The position numbers were made by a program, and so were the translations under genes. The notes under the pieces were generated by a model. It had not been told where the DNA came from. It did not search any database and worked only from the letters and a program-made list of their open reading frames with translations. DNA of 64,000 nt, taken from assembly GCA_965220365.1 (NCBI GenBank), contig OZ244823.1, positions 372,001 to 436,000 on the forward strand, written 5' to 3'. This document shows positions 37,506 through 46,973 of the stretch, in pieces; position 1 is the first letter of the stretch; every line of letters begins with the position of its first letter. Source of the stretch: Bin80 sp965220365 (lineage in GTDB: Bacteria; Bacteroidota; Rhodothermia; Rhodothermales; Bin80).

Positions 37506-37925
37506 ATGATAGACACACTTTCAATCGCTCGCAAGCTCTCCAAAACAGGAGTTAAGCGGGAACAGGCTGAGGCTTTTGCAAATATCTTTGCAGATGTTGT
37601 TGTAGATGCTGTTTCGGATGCCGTCGCTCAAAAGAACGGAAATCTGGCAACCAAAGAGTTTGTTTCTGACCAGATCGAGGTTGTGCGGGGTGAAATCGAG
37701 GTTGTGCGGGGTGAAATCAAAGTTATACAAGGTGAAATCAAAGTTATACAAGGTGAAATCAGTGATTTGCGTGTCCAAATTAGTGATCTACGCGGCGACA
37801 TGAACACCAACATCAGCGATTTGCGTGGCGAGATGCATGCCCAGGAAACTCGGATTGTGCGCTGGATTGTGGGAACAGGTATCGTTGCAATAGGCTATCT
37901 GATTGCCGAAGGACTCCTCTTCTAA
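37506..37925 (+). CDS. Coiled-coil membrane protein (DUF1640/CCDC90-like), copy 2
   Basis: 139 residues starting MIDTLSIARKLSKTGVKREQ, clearly paralogous to the 114-residue protein at 21248. It has the same layout: helical head (about 1-55), coiled-coil stalk, one C-terminal membrane helix (WIVGTGIVAIGYLIAEGLLF). The stalk is longer because of four 7-residue units (two IEVVRGE, two IKVIQGE), one further heptad (ISDLRVQ) and two 11-residue units (ISDLRGDMNTN, ISDLRGEMHAQ). Function unknown. It follows uvrA but is separated from it by 337 bp with its own leader. Confidence 0.75.
   Translation: MIDTLSIARKLSKTGVKREQAEAFANIFADVVVDAVSDAVAQKNGNLATKEFVSDQIEVVRGEIEVVRGEIKVIQGEIKVIQGEISDLRVQISDLRGDMNTNISDLRGEMHAQETRIVRWIVGTGIVAIGYLIAEGLLF
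37674..37757 (+). repeat. Four tandem 21-bp repeats encoding coiled-coil heptads
   Basis: Units 37674-37694 and 37695-37715 are identical (IEVVRGE). Units 37716-37736 and 37737-37757 are identical to each other (IKVIQGE) and diverged from the first pair. The pairwise identity implies two recent, separate tandem duplications. They are followed by units of 21, 33 and 33 bp. Confidence 0.9.
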
Positions 37926-38277
37926 GTATTTTTCGGTAGCCAATAGGAGGCTCCTCATCTCTGCGTCTGAAAAATATACCCTCATCCTGTCTGGAGACAC
38001 ATCGCTTGATGGAGTGAGATCCTGAACACTTGGAAATTCTTCCGATTTCTGCCTGAGCACAAACAATTCCCGCCATTGCGAAAGTTCAGCTTTGTGACTA
38101 CGGATCTCGTCGTTGAACCTTCCGACTCCCAAAATAGTCGTCCTCCGTTAGGTTGGTCCGTTTTATTTATTGAGGAGCTCAAAAAGGTGCCCGCCTGAGT
38201 CCCGCTGTTACTTTCTTGTGATTGGTTGCGACTGTCTTCTGGGTAGGTGTGCAATTTTCTGCTTTTGAGCTTGATTC
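37926..38277. other. Intergenic region, possible gene fragment on the minus strand
   Basis: 352 bp with no confident gene. On the minus strand a frame opening at 38132 gives about 70 residues of balanced composition (with ELSQWRELFVLRQKSEEFPS and MRSLLLATEKYLEEESF) but then runs antisense into the coiled-coil gene. It might be a fragment of a lost gene. The stretch should include the promoter for the glycosyltransferase pair starting at 38278. Confidence 0.4.
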
Positions 38278-39540
38278 ATGTCACCATTTACGAACGTATC
38301 TGTTCATCCACCGGTAGCCGGTCGGCGGATTGCATTATTTGCGGGTGCCTATAACCATATTTCGGATGGCGTTGCGCTGACACTCAATCGCCTGGTTCGC
38401 TATCTGGAGAGTCACGGTGCCAAGGTGCTCATTTTTGCGCCGACAACCAACAAGCCGCCTGCTTTTCGTCACAATGGCACGCTGATTTCGGTACCCTCCA
38501 TTCCGGTTCCCGGCCGAAGCGACTATCGCCTGAGTGTTGGCATTTCCAGAAGGGGATGGGCCCGTCTGGAAACCTTTGAGCCGGACCTGGTTCACATTGC
38601 TACGCCGGACTACGCCGGCGCACAGGCGCTAAAGTGGGCAAAACCCCGTCAGGTCCCCGTCGTATCCTCTTTTCACACGCACTTCACCGCCTACTTGAAA
38701 TACTTTGCAGAGTATAATCCGCTCTACCGTATGGATTTCCTGGAAGATACAGCATGGCGGTATGGACGCTGGTTCTACTCTCAGGTCGAGCATATCTACG
38801 TTCCTTCTCCCAGCATTGGCGACATGTTGCGTTCTCATGGGATCACAAGTGGAATCCGGGTCTGGGCACGGGGCGTAGATCCAAAGCGGTTTTCTCCTGA
38901 TCATCGAAGCCAACAATGGCGCTTGGCTCACGGCTTTGAAGATGAAGAAGTGATAGTTTCCTACGTTGGACGGCTTGTCTGGGAAAAAAACCTCGCTGTT
39001 TTTGCTGAAGTACTTGAAAGGCTGAATGCAGAAGGGATTGCACACAAAGGTCTGATTGTCGGTGACGGCCCGGCACGAGATCCACTCAAGAAACGTCTCA
39101 AGGACACGGTGTTTACTGGCCCTCTTGAGGGAACAGAGCTTGCAACCGCATATGCGTCCAGTGATGTCTTCCTGTTCCCCAGCGACACAGAAACCTTTGG
39201 TAATGTAACCCTGGAAGCCATGGCTTCGGGCCTTCCGACGGTATGCGCCAACGCAAGTGGTAGTGACCTCCTCGTCCTTGATGGCGAAACCGGCTATCTG
39301 GCTCCCCCACGGGATACTGCGGTATTTTTTGAACGCGTAAACCGACTCATCTCTGATCATCAGCTCCGAGAGGCGTTGGGCAGAGCAGCCCGAGAGCGGG
39401 CGATGGCTTTTGAGTGGACCAATATTATGGGCCACCTAGCCGGCTACTATCAGGAGATCTGGCGGGGATTTCCCGGAGGACATGGCGATGCTCTTGCCAC
39501 ATCCAGATCTGGACGGCGCATTCGAAAAGCGGTTGCTTAG
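38278..39540 (+). CDS. Family 4 glycosyltransferase
   Basis: 420 residues with the GT-B fold. The N-terminal domain contains the glycine loop after IALFAGAYNHISDGVALTLN. The donor-binding half has YVGRLVWEKNLAVFAEVLER, the VGDGPARDPLK strand and the E-x7-E region FPSDTETFGNVTLEAMASG. It resembles the MgtA/GDP-mannose alpha-mannosyltransferase type that builds glycolipids or polysaccharides, but donor and acceptor cannot be told. A second GT4 gene starts 2 bp after its stop, so the two probably act in one glycan pathway. Confidence 0.92.
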   Translation: MSPFTNVSVHPPVAGRRIALFAGAYNHISDGVALTLNRLVRYLESHGAKVLIFAPTTNKPPAFRHNGTLISVPSIPVPGRSDYRLSVGISRRGWARLETFEPDLVHIATPDYAGAQALKWAKPRQVPVVSSFHTHFTAYLKYFAEYNPLYRMDFLEDTAWRYGRWFYSQVEHIYVPSPSIGDMLRSHGITSGIRVWARGVDPKRFSPDHRSQQWRLAHGFEDEEVIVSYVGRLVWEKNLAVFAEVLERLNAEGIAHKGLIVGDGPARDPLKKRLKDTVFTGPLEGTELATAYASSDVFLFPSDTETFGNVTLEAMASGLPTVCANASGSDLLVLDGETGYLAPPRDTAVFFERVNRLISDHQLREALGRAARERAMAFEWTNIMGHLAGYYQEIWRGFPGGHGDALATSRSGRRIRKAVA

Positions 39541-39542
39541 TT

Positions 39543-40631
39543 TTGCGCCTGTTATTTATTTCTCACTCGTTCCCCCCTGAAAACAGCCCCCTTGAAAGTA
39601 TCGGGGGCATGCAGCGCGTTGCCGTAGAGCTTGCGGATGCACTGGCAAAACGGGATGATCTGCAGTATCGGCAGTTGGTACTACGCAGTGCATGGAGATG
39701 GCATCATATTCAATGCGCTCCCTGGCTTGCAACAACAGCGGCTCGCCTGCACCGGATCGCCTCACAAGGACAGACCGATGTTGTATTGTTTTCGTCCATG
39801 GTGACGGGAGCTCTCGCGACACTCATACGCAAACAGTGCTCGGCTGCAAACATTCAGTTGGCCGCTATTGCTCACGGCCGGGATGTAACCCTTCCAGGAA
39901 TCTATCAGACCTTACAGATTCGCCGTACATTGAAGGCCCTTGACTGTGTTTTGCCCGTGAGTCGGGCGACCGGGCTTGAATGTGAAAAACGGGGCATGCC
40001 CACGTCACGGATTCAAGTCATTCCGAATGGGGTCACCGTATCAAGATACACGGTTGGACCCGGGAGTGAGGGCCGCGTGCAAAAACTACTCAGCGTCGGC
40101 CGCCTGGTAAAACGGAAGGGGTTTGCCTGGTTTGTCGACCAGATCATGCCAGTGCTGCCATCACACATCGAATACTGGATCGCTGGCACGGGACCCGAGT
40201 CGGAAGCCATCCAACACGCCGCCACAGCGCGTGGACTTGAGGGGCGCGTACATCTACTGGGCCGCTGCTCTGATGAACATCTTGTAAAACTCTACAGCGA
40301 GTCCGATCTTCTGATCATGCCAAACCTCCCTGTTGAGGGAGATATGGAGGGTTTTGGTGTCGTCATGCTGGAAGCTGGCTCATCCGGCACACCCGCCATC
40401 GCTGCGGATCTCGAAGGAATCCGGGATGTCATTACCAATGATGTCAACGGACGGCTTGTGCCAAGCGGCGATGCCTCAGCCTTCAAGAATGCCATCCTAG
40501 ACTACCCCACCTCCCCGGCAGCGCGGGCGAAGGCGCACAAACATACCACCGAAAAATTCAGTTGGCCCAGTGTAGCAGAACTCTATGTTCGCCACCTCCG
40601 TGAACTACATACCGGCACACTCACTGACTAA
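39543..40631 (+). CDS. Family 4 glycosyltransferase
   Basis: 362 residues from a TTG at 39543, two bases after the previous stop, giving the typical GT-B start RLLFISHSFPPENSPLESIGG. No ATG lies nearby in frame except within GGMQR, which would cut the first strand; longer frames lie inside the upstream gene. The donor domain shows SVGRLVKRKGFAWFVDQI, IAGTGPESEAI and the E-x7-E region VEGDMEGFGVVMLEAGSSG. Sugar specificity is unknown. Its 3' end overlaps the convergent TPR gene by 27 nt. Confidence 0.88.
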   Translation: MRLLFISHSFPPENSPLESIGGMQRVAVELADALAKRDDLQYRQLVLRSAWRWHHIQCAPWLATTAARLHRIASQGQTDVVLFSSMVTGALATLIRKQCSAANIQLAAIAHGRDVTLPGIYQTLQIRRTLKALDCVLPVSRATGLECEKRGMPTSRIQVIPNGVTVSRYTVGPGSEGRVQKLLSVGRLVKRKGFAWFVDQIMPVLPSHIEYWIAGTGPESEAIQHAATARGLEGRVHLLGRCSDEHLVKLYSESDLLIMPNLPVEGDMEGFGVVMLEAGSSGTPAIAADLEGIRDVITNDVNGRLVPSGDASAFKNAILDYPTSPAARAKAHKHTTEKFSWPSVAELYVRHLRELHTGTLTD

Positions 40632-41810
40632 TTCCGCCTTATCCTCCTGACCCGTCTGGGCATACGCCTGAAACAGGGCCGCACAGATTCCGACCAAAGA
40701 GCGTCCCTCTTCCATTTCTGCGTACTCCTTCGCTACTTCCAGTGGTATGATCGAATCTCCGTACAATCCTCTGCGCTCCGCTGCAAGGACATCTATCTCT
40801 GCCAAGATGCCCGCTTCTTCTTCATCCGAAAGTTCTTCCCGTCGTTCACGCATATCATCATCCATGGCATTAATTTGCTGCTGAAGCGCGTTTGCTTTGT
40901 TGATATAAGCGGCCCCCAGGTTATAGTGCGCGTCAACATATCCTTCCTCAAGTACGGTCGCCTCACGAAGCTCTTCAATGGCTTCATCAAAACGTTCTGC
41001 CTGAAGTAACAGGGATCCATAGTTGTATCGATAGATCGCATTTTCTGGATTATTGGCAACAGCATTGCCATAGGTTTCCAGTGCACGATCATCCTGTCCT
41101 GTTTCTGAGTATGCATTCAAGAGATAATTCTGCAACTCAGCGTTGTTGGGAAAGTGACCACTGGCCTCTTCCAGAAGGGGTACGGCCTCCGCAGCACGGT
41201 CACTTGTGAGATAGATCCGTGCCAAGAAACTGTATAGTTCGGGATCCGCGCCACCTTTCTCAAGTGCCAGCTTCAGTGGTTCGATCGCTGTATCACTATC
41301 ACCAGCTCCAAGTAGGGCGTAGGCCCAGTTCACGTAGGACCCTGACGAATCTGGAAAAACGATTGCGGTCGCTTGAAAATGCCTCGCGGAATTCTTGAAG
41401 TGTTCCGCCTGCAGGGCATCATCACCTGCCGCAGACTGGGCATTGTTGAATTCTGTGATCCCCGCGTTGAATGTTTGCATATAGAAGATTTGTAATCGGC
41501 CGATCACACCATCGGCTTCGCTGGGATCAAGCTCAAGAACTTTTCGATATGCCTCGGCCATTCCTTCTATATGCCCCAGGTACTCATCCATGGAGCTTTG
41601 CGAAGCCTGTGCATCGTGAACCCGAGCCAATAAATCCCAAGTTCTATGGTCATCCGGCTTGTCTGCCAATAGCTCTTGTGCCAAGCTCATAGCCTCCTCG
41701 TATTCTCCCCGATCAAGAGCCCGATTTGCTCTGCGAAGCTGTGCCTGACTTTGAGGAACTACCGCCAGAGCGGCAAAAATCAATGCAAAGATGAAAGAAA
41801 TCCGTTTCAT
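40605..41810 (-). CDS. Secreted tetratricopeptide-repeat protein
   Basis: 401 residues from the ATG at 41810. A longer frame to 41978 adds 56 residues ahead of the signal peptide and is rejected. The signal peptide is about residues 1-24 (FALIFAALAVVPQSQAQ). The rest is helical TPR units, with typical W-L-G-Y-A-F-A-P spacing, for example AEAVPLLEEASGHFPNNAEL. An acidic insert near 320-345 (DDDMRERREELSDEEEA) is probably coiled. It is likely a periplasmic scaffold; its partner is unknown. It is monocistronic and converges with the GT4 pair. Confidence 0.85.
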   Translation of the reverse strand: MKRISFIFALIFAALAVVPQSQAQLRRANRALDRGEYEEAMSLAQELLADKPDDHRTWDLLARVHDAQASQSSMDEYLGHIEGMAEAYRKVLELDPSEADGVIGRLQIFYMQTFNAGITEFNNAQSAAGDDALQAEHFKNSARHFQATAIVFPDSSGSYVNWAYALLGAGDSDTAIEPLKLALEKGGADPELYSFLARIYLTSDRAAEAVPLLEEASGHFPNNAELQNYLLNAYSETGQDDRALETYGNAVANNPENAIYRYNYGSLLLQAERFDEAIEELREATVLEEGYVDAHYNLGAAYINKANALQQQINAMDDDMRERREELSDEEEAGILAEIDVLAAERRGLYGDSIIPLEVAKEYAEMEEGRSLVGICAALFQAYAQTGQEDKAELVSECAGM

Positions 41811-42308
41811 GGTACCACACTTTTGTTGTTCGTTGCTTTCCAGATTCAGGGAGATGTGGAACACAGAAGCCGTCTGAATAGTGCCACACACCCGAACATA
41901 CAATATACAGAAGTTTACTCTCAGCGTTCCAGGGGAACTCCAATGATCGGGAGATCCTGCCTGTGTGATTGTGCTCAACAGGCATTACGGACGCTGGCAG
42001 AGACCCTACCCCCAAATGAAAATGACGGGCCCTCCGTAGAACAATATGAACCCACAGGCATCGTCAAGGGGCTAAATCTGAGGTTCTCCCCAAAATCTCT
42101 CTAATCCGTACGCAAAACCCGCCGCACACACTAAGCTCCCCGTGCGAAAGACGTACGCACTCTGGGTGAATTCTCGGAATGGCGTCTTCACTGAAACTGT
42201 ACTTACGCCCCTCACGGGCCAACCGGCAAGTCAAATCTATAAAGTTGTATGATATGTGATATATTTCAAGTATATTTCCTGCGGACTACGAATCAAAATG
42301 ATTTCCTA
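41811..42308. other. Divergent intergenic region left of the alginate locus
   Basis: 498 bp between the leftward TPR gene and the rightward PL17-like gene. It should contain both promoters. A small frame at 41944-42105 (53 codons, MIGRSCLCDCAQQALRTLAE) has no family character and I do not call it. An inverted repeat GTGCG/CGCAC lies near 42141-42160. The AT-rich stretch 42236-42285, just before the lyase start, is the likely promoter. It includes GTATGAT, a heptamer also found next to the palindrome at 56248. Confidence 0.45.
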
Positions 42309-44507
42309 ATGCAACGTTTCCTGTTATTCGTCCTTCTTTTATGCACTGCACCTGTTACCGTCTGGGGACAGCATGCAGGCATCTTCATTTCACAAAAAGA
42401 AGCGCTCGCAATCCGAGAAGCACAAGGACACTACCCCCTGCTTGATGAGGCAATCGCCCTAGCAGAAGGGACAATGGAAACCGCGTTTGCAAACCCCATG
42501 GAAGTCCCCAACCCCGGGGAAGCTGGGGGATACGAGCATGAACGGCACAAGCAAAACTACCGCGAAATGCGCTACGCCGGTCTGCTCTACAGTATCACCG
42601 GTGAGGACAAATATGCAGCTTTTGTCCGCGACATGCTGGAAATGTATGCCATTCTATATCCAACCCTCGGTCCGCATCCGCTAGCACATCACCAGAAGCC
42701 AGGAAAGCTTTTCCATCAAACTCTCAACGAGGAAGTGTGGCTTGTACACACCAGTATTGCCTACGATTGCGTGTACGACTGGCTCTCGGAAGAAGAGCGG
42801 GCCCGGTTCGAAAGCAACATCTTTCGGCCCATGGCGGATTGGTTTCTTGTCCGTAACAAAGCGGAGTTTGACCGAATTCATAATCACGGAACCTGGGCCG
42901 TGGCTGCGGTCGGTATGATTGCGTATGTGTTGGGAGATCTGGAATTGGTTGAAAAATCCCTGCATGGTTCAGATCTAGATGGGAAAGGAGGATTCCTTGC
43001 ACAACTTGACCTCTTGTTCTCGCCGGATGGGTACTACATGGAAGGACCTTACTACATCCGATATGCGCTCATGCCCTTTTTCTACTTTGCGGAAGCGGTG
43101 GAGCGTATGCAACCCGAAGTGGGCATCTATGAGTACCGTGATCAGATCCTTAAAAAAGCATACTATTCAGCGGTTCAGACATCTTTCCCCGATGGGGTTT
43201 TCCCACCGATTAATGACGCTTCATTAACTATGGATGTTGCAGCACCGGAAGTCATTCTGGCGAACTCCCTGGCCTATGACCGCTATGGAATGAACGAAGA
43301 TCTTCTGGGAGTGGCCAAAGTTCAGGGACGGGTTTCTTTGAATGGGTCCGGATTGGCGCTTGCCCGCGATTTTGACTCCAGTGAATCGGATCCCCTGATT
43401 GCCTGGCCTTCGGTTGAATTCAGTGATGGAAGTGATGGCCTTTCCGGTGGACTGGGAATTCTCCGAATGGGTCAGGGTGCAGATCCGTCTATGCTCCTTA
43501 TGAAATACGGTGTGCATGGAGGGGGACACGGACACTTTGACAAATTGCACTTCATCTTTTTCGGTCAGGATCGCCAAGTCGTTCGAGACTACGGTTTCGG
43601 AAGATGGATCAATGTGGAACCCAAGTTTGGCGGACGGTACTTGCCGGAAAACAACTCCTACGCCATGCAGACCGTTGCACACAATACGGTCGTCGTTGAT
43701 GGCGTATCGCAAAACATGGGCAATGAAGACCCTGCCGAATCAATGTCTGCCAAACGACATTTTTTTGAGGCAGAGGATCCGCACGCAATCGCGATGAGCG
43801 CACGTGCTGACACCTACTACGACGGTGTAGATATGCAGCGCACCATGCTTCTAGTCAGAGATGAAACCCTCCTATATCCGGTTGTCGTAGACCTGTTTCG
43901 CTTGCGCAGTGATACAGTGCACCAATACGATTACCCGCTGCACTATTCTGGCCAATACATCACCTCAAACCTGCAATTGGAAACCGATACGGGTGTATTG
44001 GAACCCCTGGGAGATGATCATGGATATCAGCACATCTGGCAAACTGCGCATGCCCAAAGAGATTCAACCATCCAGTATACCTGGCTGGACGGTAATCGGT
44101 ACTACTCATTGATCTCTTCGGCATGGCCCGGAACCGAAGTATATCTTGGACGCACGGGAGCGAACGACCCCAACTTTAATCTAAGGTCGCATCCTCTTTT
44201 GATCCTGCGTCGACAGGCTGACACGCATTTGTTTGCCTCCGTCATTGAGCCCCACGGCTACTTTAATGAAGCTCGGGAACGCTCTGTACAAGCCAGGCCC
44301 CGGATCACGGGCGTGGAGGTGGTGGGCCATTCAGAGGTGGCCAGTGTAATCCGTATCACCGGTCAGGAAGGTCTGCATTGGCAAATAATCGTTTCAAACC
44401 TTTCCGAGGAAATCGTCGAACAGCAGGAGGTTGTATTCGGTGATCAATCTTTCCAGTGGACCGGGAGATACCATGTCGACTTCCAGAACAACGATGGAGA
44501 GAATTAA
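42309..44507 (+). CDS. PL17-like oligoalginate lyase (heparinase II/III superfamily)
   Basis: 732 residues from the ATG at 42309; a longer frame from 42249 puts 20 residues before the signal peptide and is rejected. The signal peptide ends near residue 21 (VWGQ). Residues about 25-370 are an alpha/alpha toroid with RIHNHGTWA (Asn192-His193) and SPDGYYMEGPYYIRYAL, and a C-terminal beta-sandwich has GGGHGHFDKLHF with another His. These match the Asn-His-Tyr-His set of PL17 exo-lyases such as Alg17C. The product would be unsaturated uronate (DEH) from oligoalginate in the periplasm. PL15 is an alternative. There is no T9SS sorting domain. It heads the plus arm: SDR, TRAP, GntR. Confidence 0.8.
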   Translation: MQRFLLFVLLLCTAPVTVWGQHAGIFISQKEALAIREAQGHYPLLDEAIALAEGTMETAFANPMEVPNPGEAGGYEHERHKQNYREMRYAGLLYSITGEDKYAAFVRDMLEMYAILYPTLGPHPLAHHQKPGKLFHQTLNEEVWLVHTSIAYDCVYDWLSEEERARFESNIFRPMADWFLVRNKAEFDRIHNHGTWAVAAVGMIAYVLGDLELVEKSLHGSDLDGKGGFLAQLDLLFSPDGYYMEGPYYIRYALMPFFYFAEAVERMQPEVGIYEYRDQILKKAYYSAVQTSFPDGVFPPINDASLTMDVAAPEVILANSLAYDRYGMNEDLLGVAKVQGRVSLNGSGLALARDFDSSESDPLIAWPSVEFSDGSDGLSGGLGILRMGQGADPSMLLMKYGVHGGGHGHFDKLHFIFFGQDRQVVRDYGFGRWINVEPKFGGRYLPENNSYAMQTVAHNTVVVDGVSQNMGNEDPAESMSAKRHFFEAEDPHAIAMSARADTYYDGVDMQRTMLLVRDETLLYPVVVDLFRLRSDTVHQYDYPLHYSGQYITSNLQLETDTGVLEPLGDDHGYQHIWQTAHAQRDSTIQYTWLDGNRYYSLISSAWPGTEVYLGRTGANDPNFNLRSHPLLILRRQADTHLFASVIEPHGYFNEARERSVQARPRITGVEVVGHSEVASVIRITGQEGLHWQIIVSNLSEEIVEQQEVVFGDQSFQWTGRYHVDFQNNDGEN

Positions 44508-44594
44508 CATGCAACCATTAGTTTCCCCGAGCCATACCTCAATGATTCTCTAACCATTTTTCACTACAACATACTGTCATAAATCAAATACAGC

Positions 44595-45353
44595 ATGACT
44601 CTTGATCTGAACAAAAAAGTAGCACTGGTTACCGGTGGCGGCAGAGACATCGGGAGATGGATCGTCTACAATTTGGCCAAAGCAGGCGCTTCTGTCATCG
44701 TTAATTATCACTCCAGTAAAGAAGATGCGGAGGAAACGGTTGCAGAAGTAACTAGGTTTGGCGGCCAGGCCGTTGCGATTCAAGCCGACATCACACAAGC
44801 TGCGGAAGTGAACCGGCTGCTTGCTGAAGGTACCGAAGCTTTTGGTGGAACCTTGGACATCCTGGTCAACAATGCTGGTGGCCTCCTGGCTCGCAAGAAA
44901 CTTGACGAGATGGACGAATCCTTCTGGGATGCCGTTATGGCTGTAAATCTCAAATCTGTCTTTCTGGTTTCTCAAGCGGCACTGGCCTACATGAAGCCTG
45001 GGGGCACAATCGTAAATCTGTCCTCCCTCGCGGCACGTGATGGTGGCGGAGGCGGATCCATTGCCTATGCGACTGCAAAAGGAGGTGTACTAACGATGAC
45101 CCGCGGAATGGCAAAAGAGTTGTCCGCGAGGAAAATCCGTGTAAACTGTGTCTCACCAGGCCTGATTAATACAACCTTTCACGACACCTTTACGCCTGAC
45201 GAGGTTCGGAAGATGGTTGCCGGCAAGACGGCGTCAGGTCGTGAGGGAGAATCACAGGATGTAGCGAATGTGGTCACGTTCCTGGCATCGGATGCTTCGG
45301 AGTATGTGAATGGTGAATCCATAGAAATAAACGGCGGCCTGTACTTCATCTAA
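44595..45353 (+). CDS. Short-chain dehydrogenase/reductase, candidate DEH reductase
   Basis: 252 residues, a classical SDR. It has GGGRDIGRWIV (cofactor loop), NNAGG, the catalytic Ser in VNLSSLAARDGGGGG, YATAKGG with Tyr-Lys, and a C-terminal SEYVNGESIEINGG typical of the FabG-like group. In alginate-degrading loci an SDR of this kind reduces 4-deoxy-L-erythro-5-hexoseulose uronate to 2-keto-3-deoxygluconate. That role is inferred from position between a lyase and a TRAP importer. It is 87 bp after the lyase gene and 67 bp before the DctP gene. Confidence 0.85.
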   Translation: MTLDLNKKVALVTGGGRDIGRWIVYNLAKAGASVIVNYHSSKEDAEETVAEVTRFGGQAVAIQADITQAAEVNRLLAEGTEAFGGTLDILVNNAGGLLARKKLDEMDESFWDAVMAVNLKSVFLVSQAALAYMKPGGTIVNLSSLAARDGGGGGSIAYATAKGGVLTMTRGMAKELSARKIRVNCVSPGLINTTFHDTFTPDEVRKMVAGKTASGREGESQDVANVVTFLASDASEYVNGESIEINGGLYFI

Positions 45354-45420
45354 GATCGATTGCTGTAATGAGCGAAATTGGCACGTTTATCATCTTGAGA
45401 ACCAACTGGATTGACATGGA

Positions 45421-46446
45421 ATGCTGGGTCCAATAAATTGCGGAATGAGCCTGACTGGTAAGTATATGCTGTTTTACCTGCTGCTTACCCCGCTACTGCT
45501 AAGCAGCGGGGGCTGCGGTTCTTCTGAGGACAGCATTGAGCTCCGGTTGGCCCATGTACTGGATTCCACACACCCTGTACACCTTGGAATGGCGTTTATG
45601 GGAGATCGCCTGGAGGAACTCTCCGGCGGGACGATAAGTGTAAAGATCTATCCCAGTGGCCAGTTGGGAAATGAGCGAGAGTCCGTAGAGCTGCTCCAAC
45701 TCGGCACCCTTGATATGGCAAAGACTGCCTCCAGTGTGATTGAGAATTTTGTGCCTGCCATGGGGGTCTACAGTCTGCCCTATCTCTTTGAAGATCAGGA
45801 CCACCTCTGGGAAACCCTCCAGGGGGATGTGGGACAGGAAATCCTTATGCAGGGATTACCCTACCGAATCCGTGGACTGTGCTATTACGACGCCGGATTC
45901 CGAAGCTTTTATATACACGACAAAAGAGTGGAGACACCGGATGACCTTGAAGGATTGAAAATTCGTGTGATGCGAAGCAATCTTTCCATCCAAACGATCA
46001 ACTTGCTCGGTGCAAACGCCACACCAATGGCTTACGGGGAGCTTTACACTGCATTACAACAGGGTGTCGTGGACGGTGCAGAAAACAATCCCCCAAATTT
46101 CTATGGCTCTAAACACTTCGAGCAAGCGCGTTACTACACTCTGGATGAACATGCGGCTCCTCCAGATGTCCTGCTGATTGGTACGCATACCTGGAATAAA
46201 CTGTCTCCTTTGCAGAGGCAATGGCTAACCCAGGCCGTGGAAGAATCCGTAGCCTTTCAGCGTGAATTATGGAAAGAAGCAAGCCAAGAAGCCCTGCAAG
46301 CCGTGGCAGAAGACGGGGTTACGGTCGTTCGGCCAGATAAGCGTCCCTTCCAAGAAGCGGTCTCACCGCTCTATGAGTCTCTTGAGGGGACTGAGCTTGG
46401 GCAGTGGGCGAATCGAATACGGTCGCCTAATACCAACCTTCCCTGA
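45421..46446 (+). CDS. TRAP transporter substrate-binding protein (DctP family), uronate-type candidate
   Basis: 341 residues from 45421. ATGs at 45445 and 45466 are also possible because the hydrophobic segment begins near residue 16. A lipobox-like SSGGCG (Cys at about 32) suggests a lipoprotein. The DctP fold is clear: LGNERESVELLQLGTLDMA, DAGFRSFY, the carboxylate-binding Arg in GLKIRVMRSN, and MAYGELYTALQQGVVDGAENN. The YTALQQGVVDGAENNP form is common in sugar-acid binders. In this locus it would bind the unsaturated or keto-uronate monomer. It is 6 bp from the DctQ gene. Confidence 0.9.
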   Translation: MLGPINCGMSLTGKYMLFYLLLTPLLLSSGGCGSSEDSIELRLAHVLDSTHPVHLGMAFMGDRLEELSGGTISVKIYPSGQLGNERESVELLQLGTLDMAKTASSVIENFVPAMGVYSLPYLFEDQDHLWETLQGDVGQEILMQGLPYRIRGLCYYDAGFRSFYIHDKRVETPDDLEGLKIRVMRSNLSIQTINLLGANATPMAYGELYTALQQGVVDGAENNPPNFYGSKHFEQARYYTLDEHAAPPDVLLIGTHTWNKLSPLQRQWLTQAVEESVAFQRELWKEASQEALQAVAEDGVTVVRPDKRPFQEAVSPLYESLEGTELGQWANRIRSPNTNLP

Positions 46447-46452
46447 TCATAG

Positions 46453-46959
46453 ATGACACGTATTCTTGACAAAGCTCTTGCAGGACTGTTGGTCACCCTA
46501 ATGTCCATCATGGTCGTCACCGTGTCCTGGCAGGTCATTACGCGTTTTTTGCTTAACAGTCCCAGTTCCTATACAGAAGAACTCGCCACCTACCTGCTCA
46601 TCTGGATTAGCTTACTCGGTGCTGCATACGCTCTGCGTGTGCGCGCACATCTAGGCATCGACGTACTTGTACGAAAACTAAAGGCCTCCCGGCAACAATC
46701 GGTTCATGTATTTGCCCACCTTGTCATTATTCTCTTTTCCATGATCGCACTGGTTTTCGGGGGAAGTTGGCTCGTATATGTGACCTTGGACCTGAATCAG
46801 CTTTCTGCAGCCTTTCAAGTCCCGATCGGATACGTGTATTTGGTTCTTCCGCTCAGTGGGCTCTTGATGACCTACTACAGTGTCATTGCTCTTCAAGAAA
46901 ATTCTGGTCAACAGGAGGACTCTTCCCTCACGGCTGATCGCATTCCAGAGACCTCCTGA
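46453..46959 (+). CDS. TRAP transporter small permease (DctQ family)
   Basis: 168 residues with four membrane helices, the standard DctQ size and shorter than the other copy at 19023. The core segment SSYTEELATYLLIWISLLGA with AYALRVRAHLGIDVLV is diagnostic. It forms the inner-membrane complex with the large permease that follows 14 bp later and with the DctP just upstream. The tail is acidic and probably cytoplasmic. Confidence 0.92.
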   Translation: MTRILDKALAGLLVTLMSIMVVTVSWQVITRFLLNSPSSYTEELATYLLIWISLLGAAYALRVRAHLGIDVLVRKLKASRQQSVHVFAHLVIILFSMIALVFGGSWLVYVTLDLNQLSAAFQVPIGYVYLVLPLSGLLMTYYSVIALQENSGQQEDSSLTADRIPETS

Positions 46960-46973
46960 ATTGGATCTGATAA

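Noticed and set aside
37204..37524. Minus-strand frame ending in a barrel-like IFTVGWVF
   Set aside because: No signal peptide, odd His/Arg-rich composition, and it runs through the leader shared with 21108-21247; the ending is probably coincidence.
37788..38132. 114-codon minus-strand frame
   Set aside because: Upper half looks protein-like, but the frame continues antisense into the coiled-coil gene and has no recognisable family; kept only as a note in the intergenic entry.
41944..42105. 53-codon plus-strand frame in the divergent region before the PL17-like gene
   Set aside because: No family character, Cys/Pro-rich start, no clear ribosome binding site; cannot be supported.
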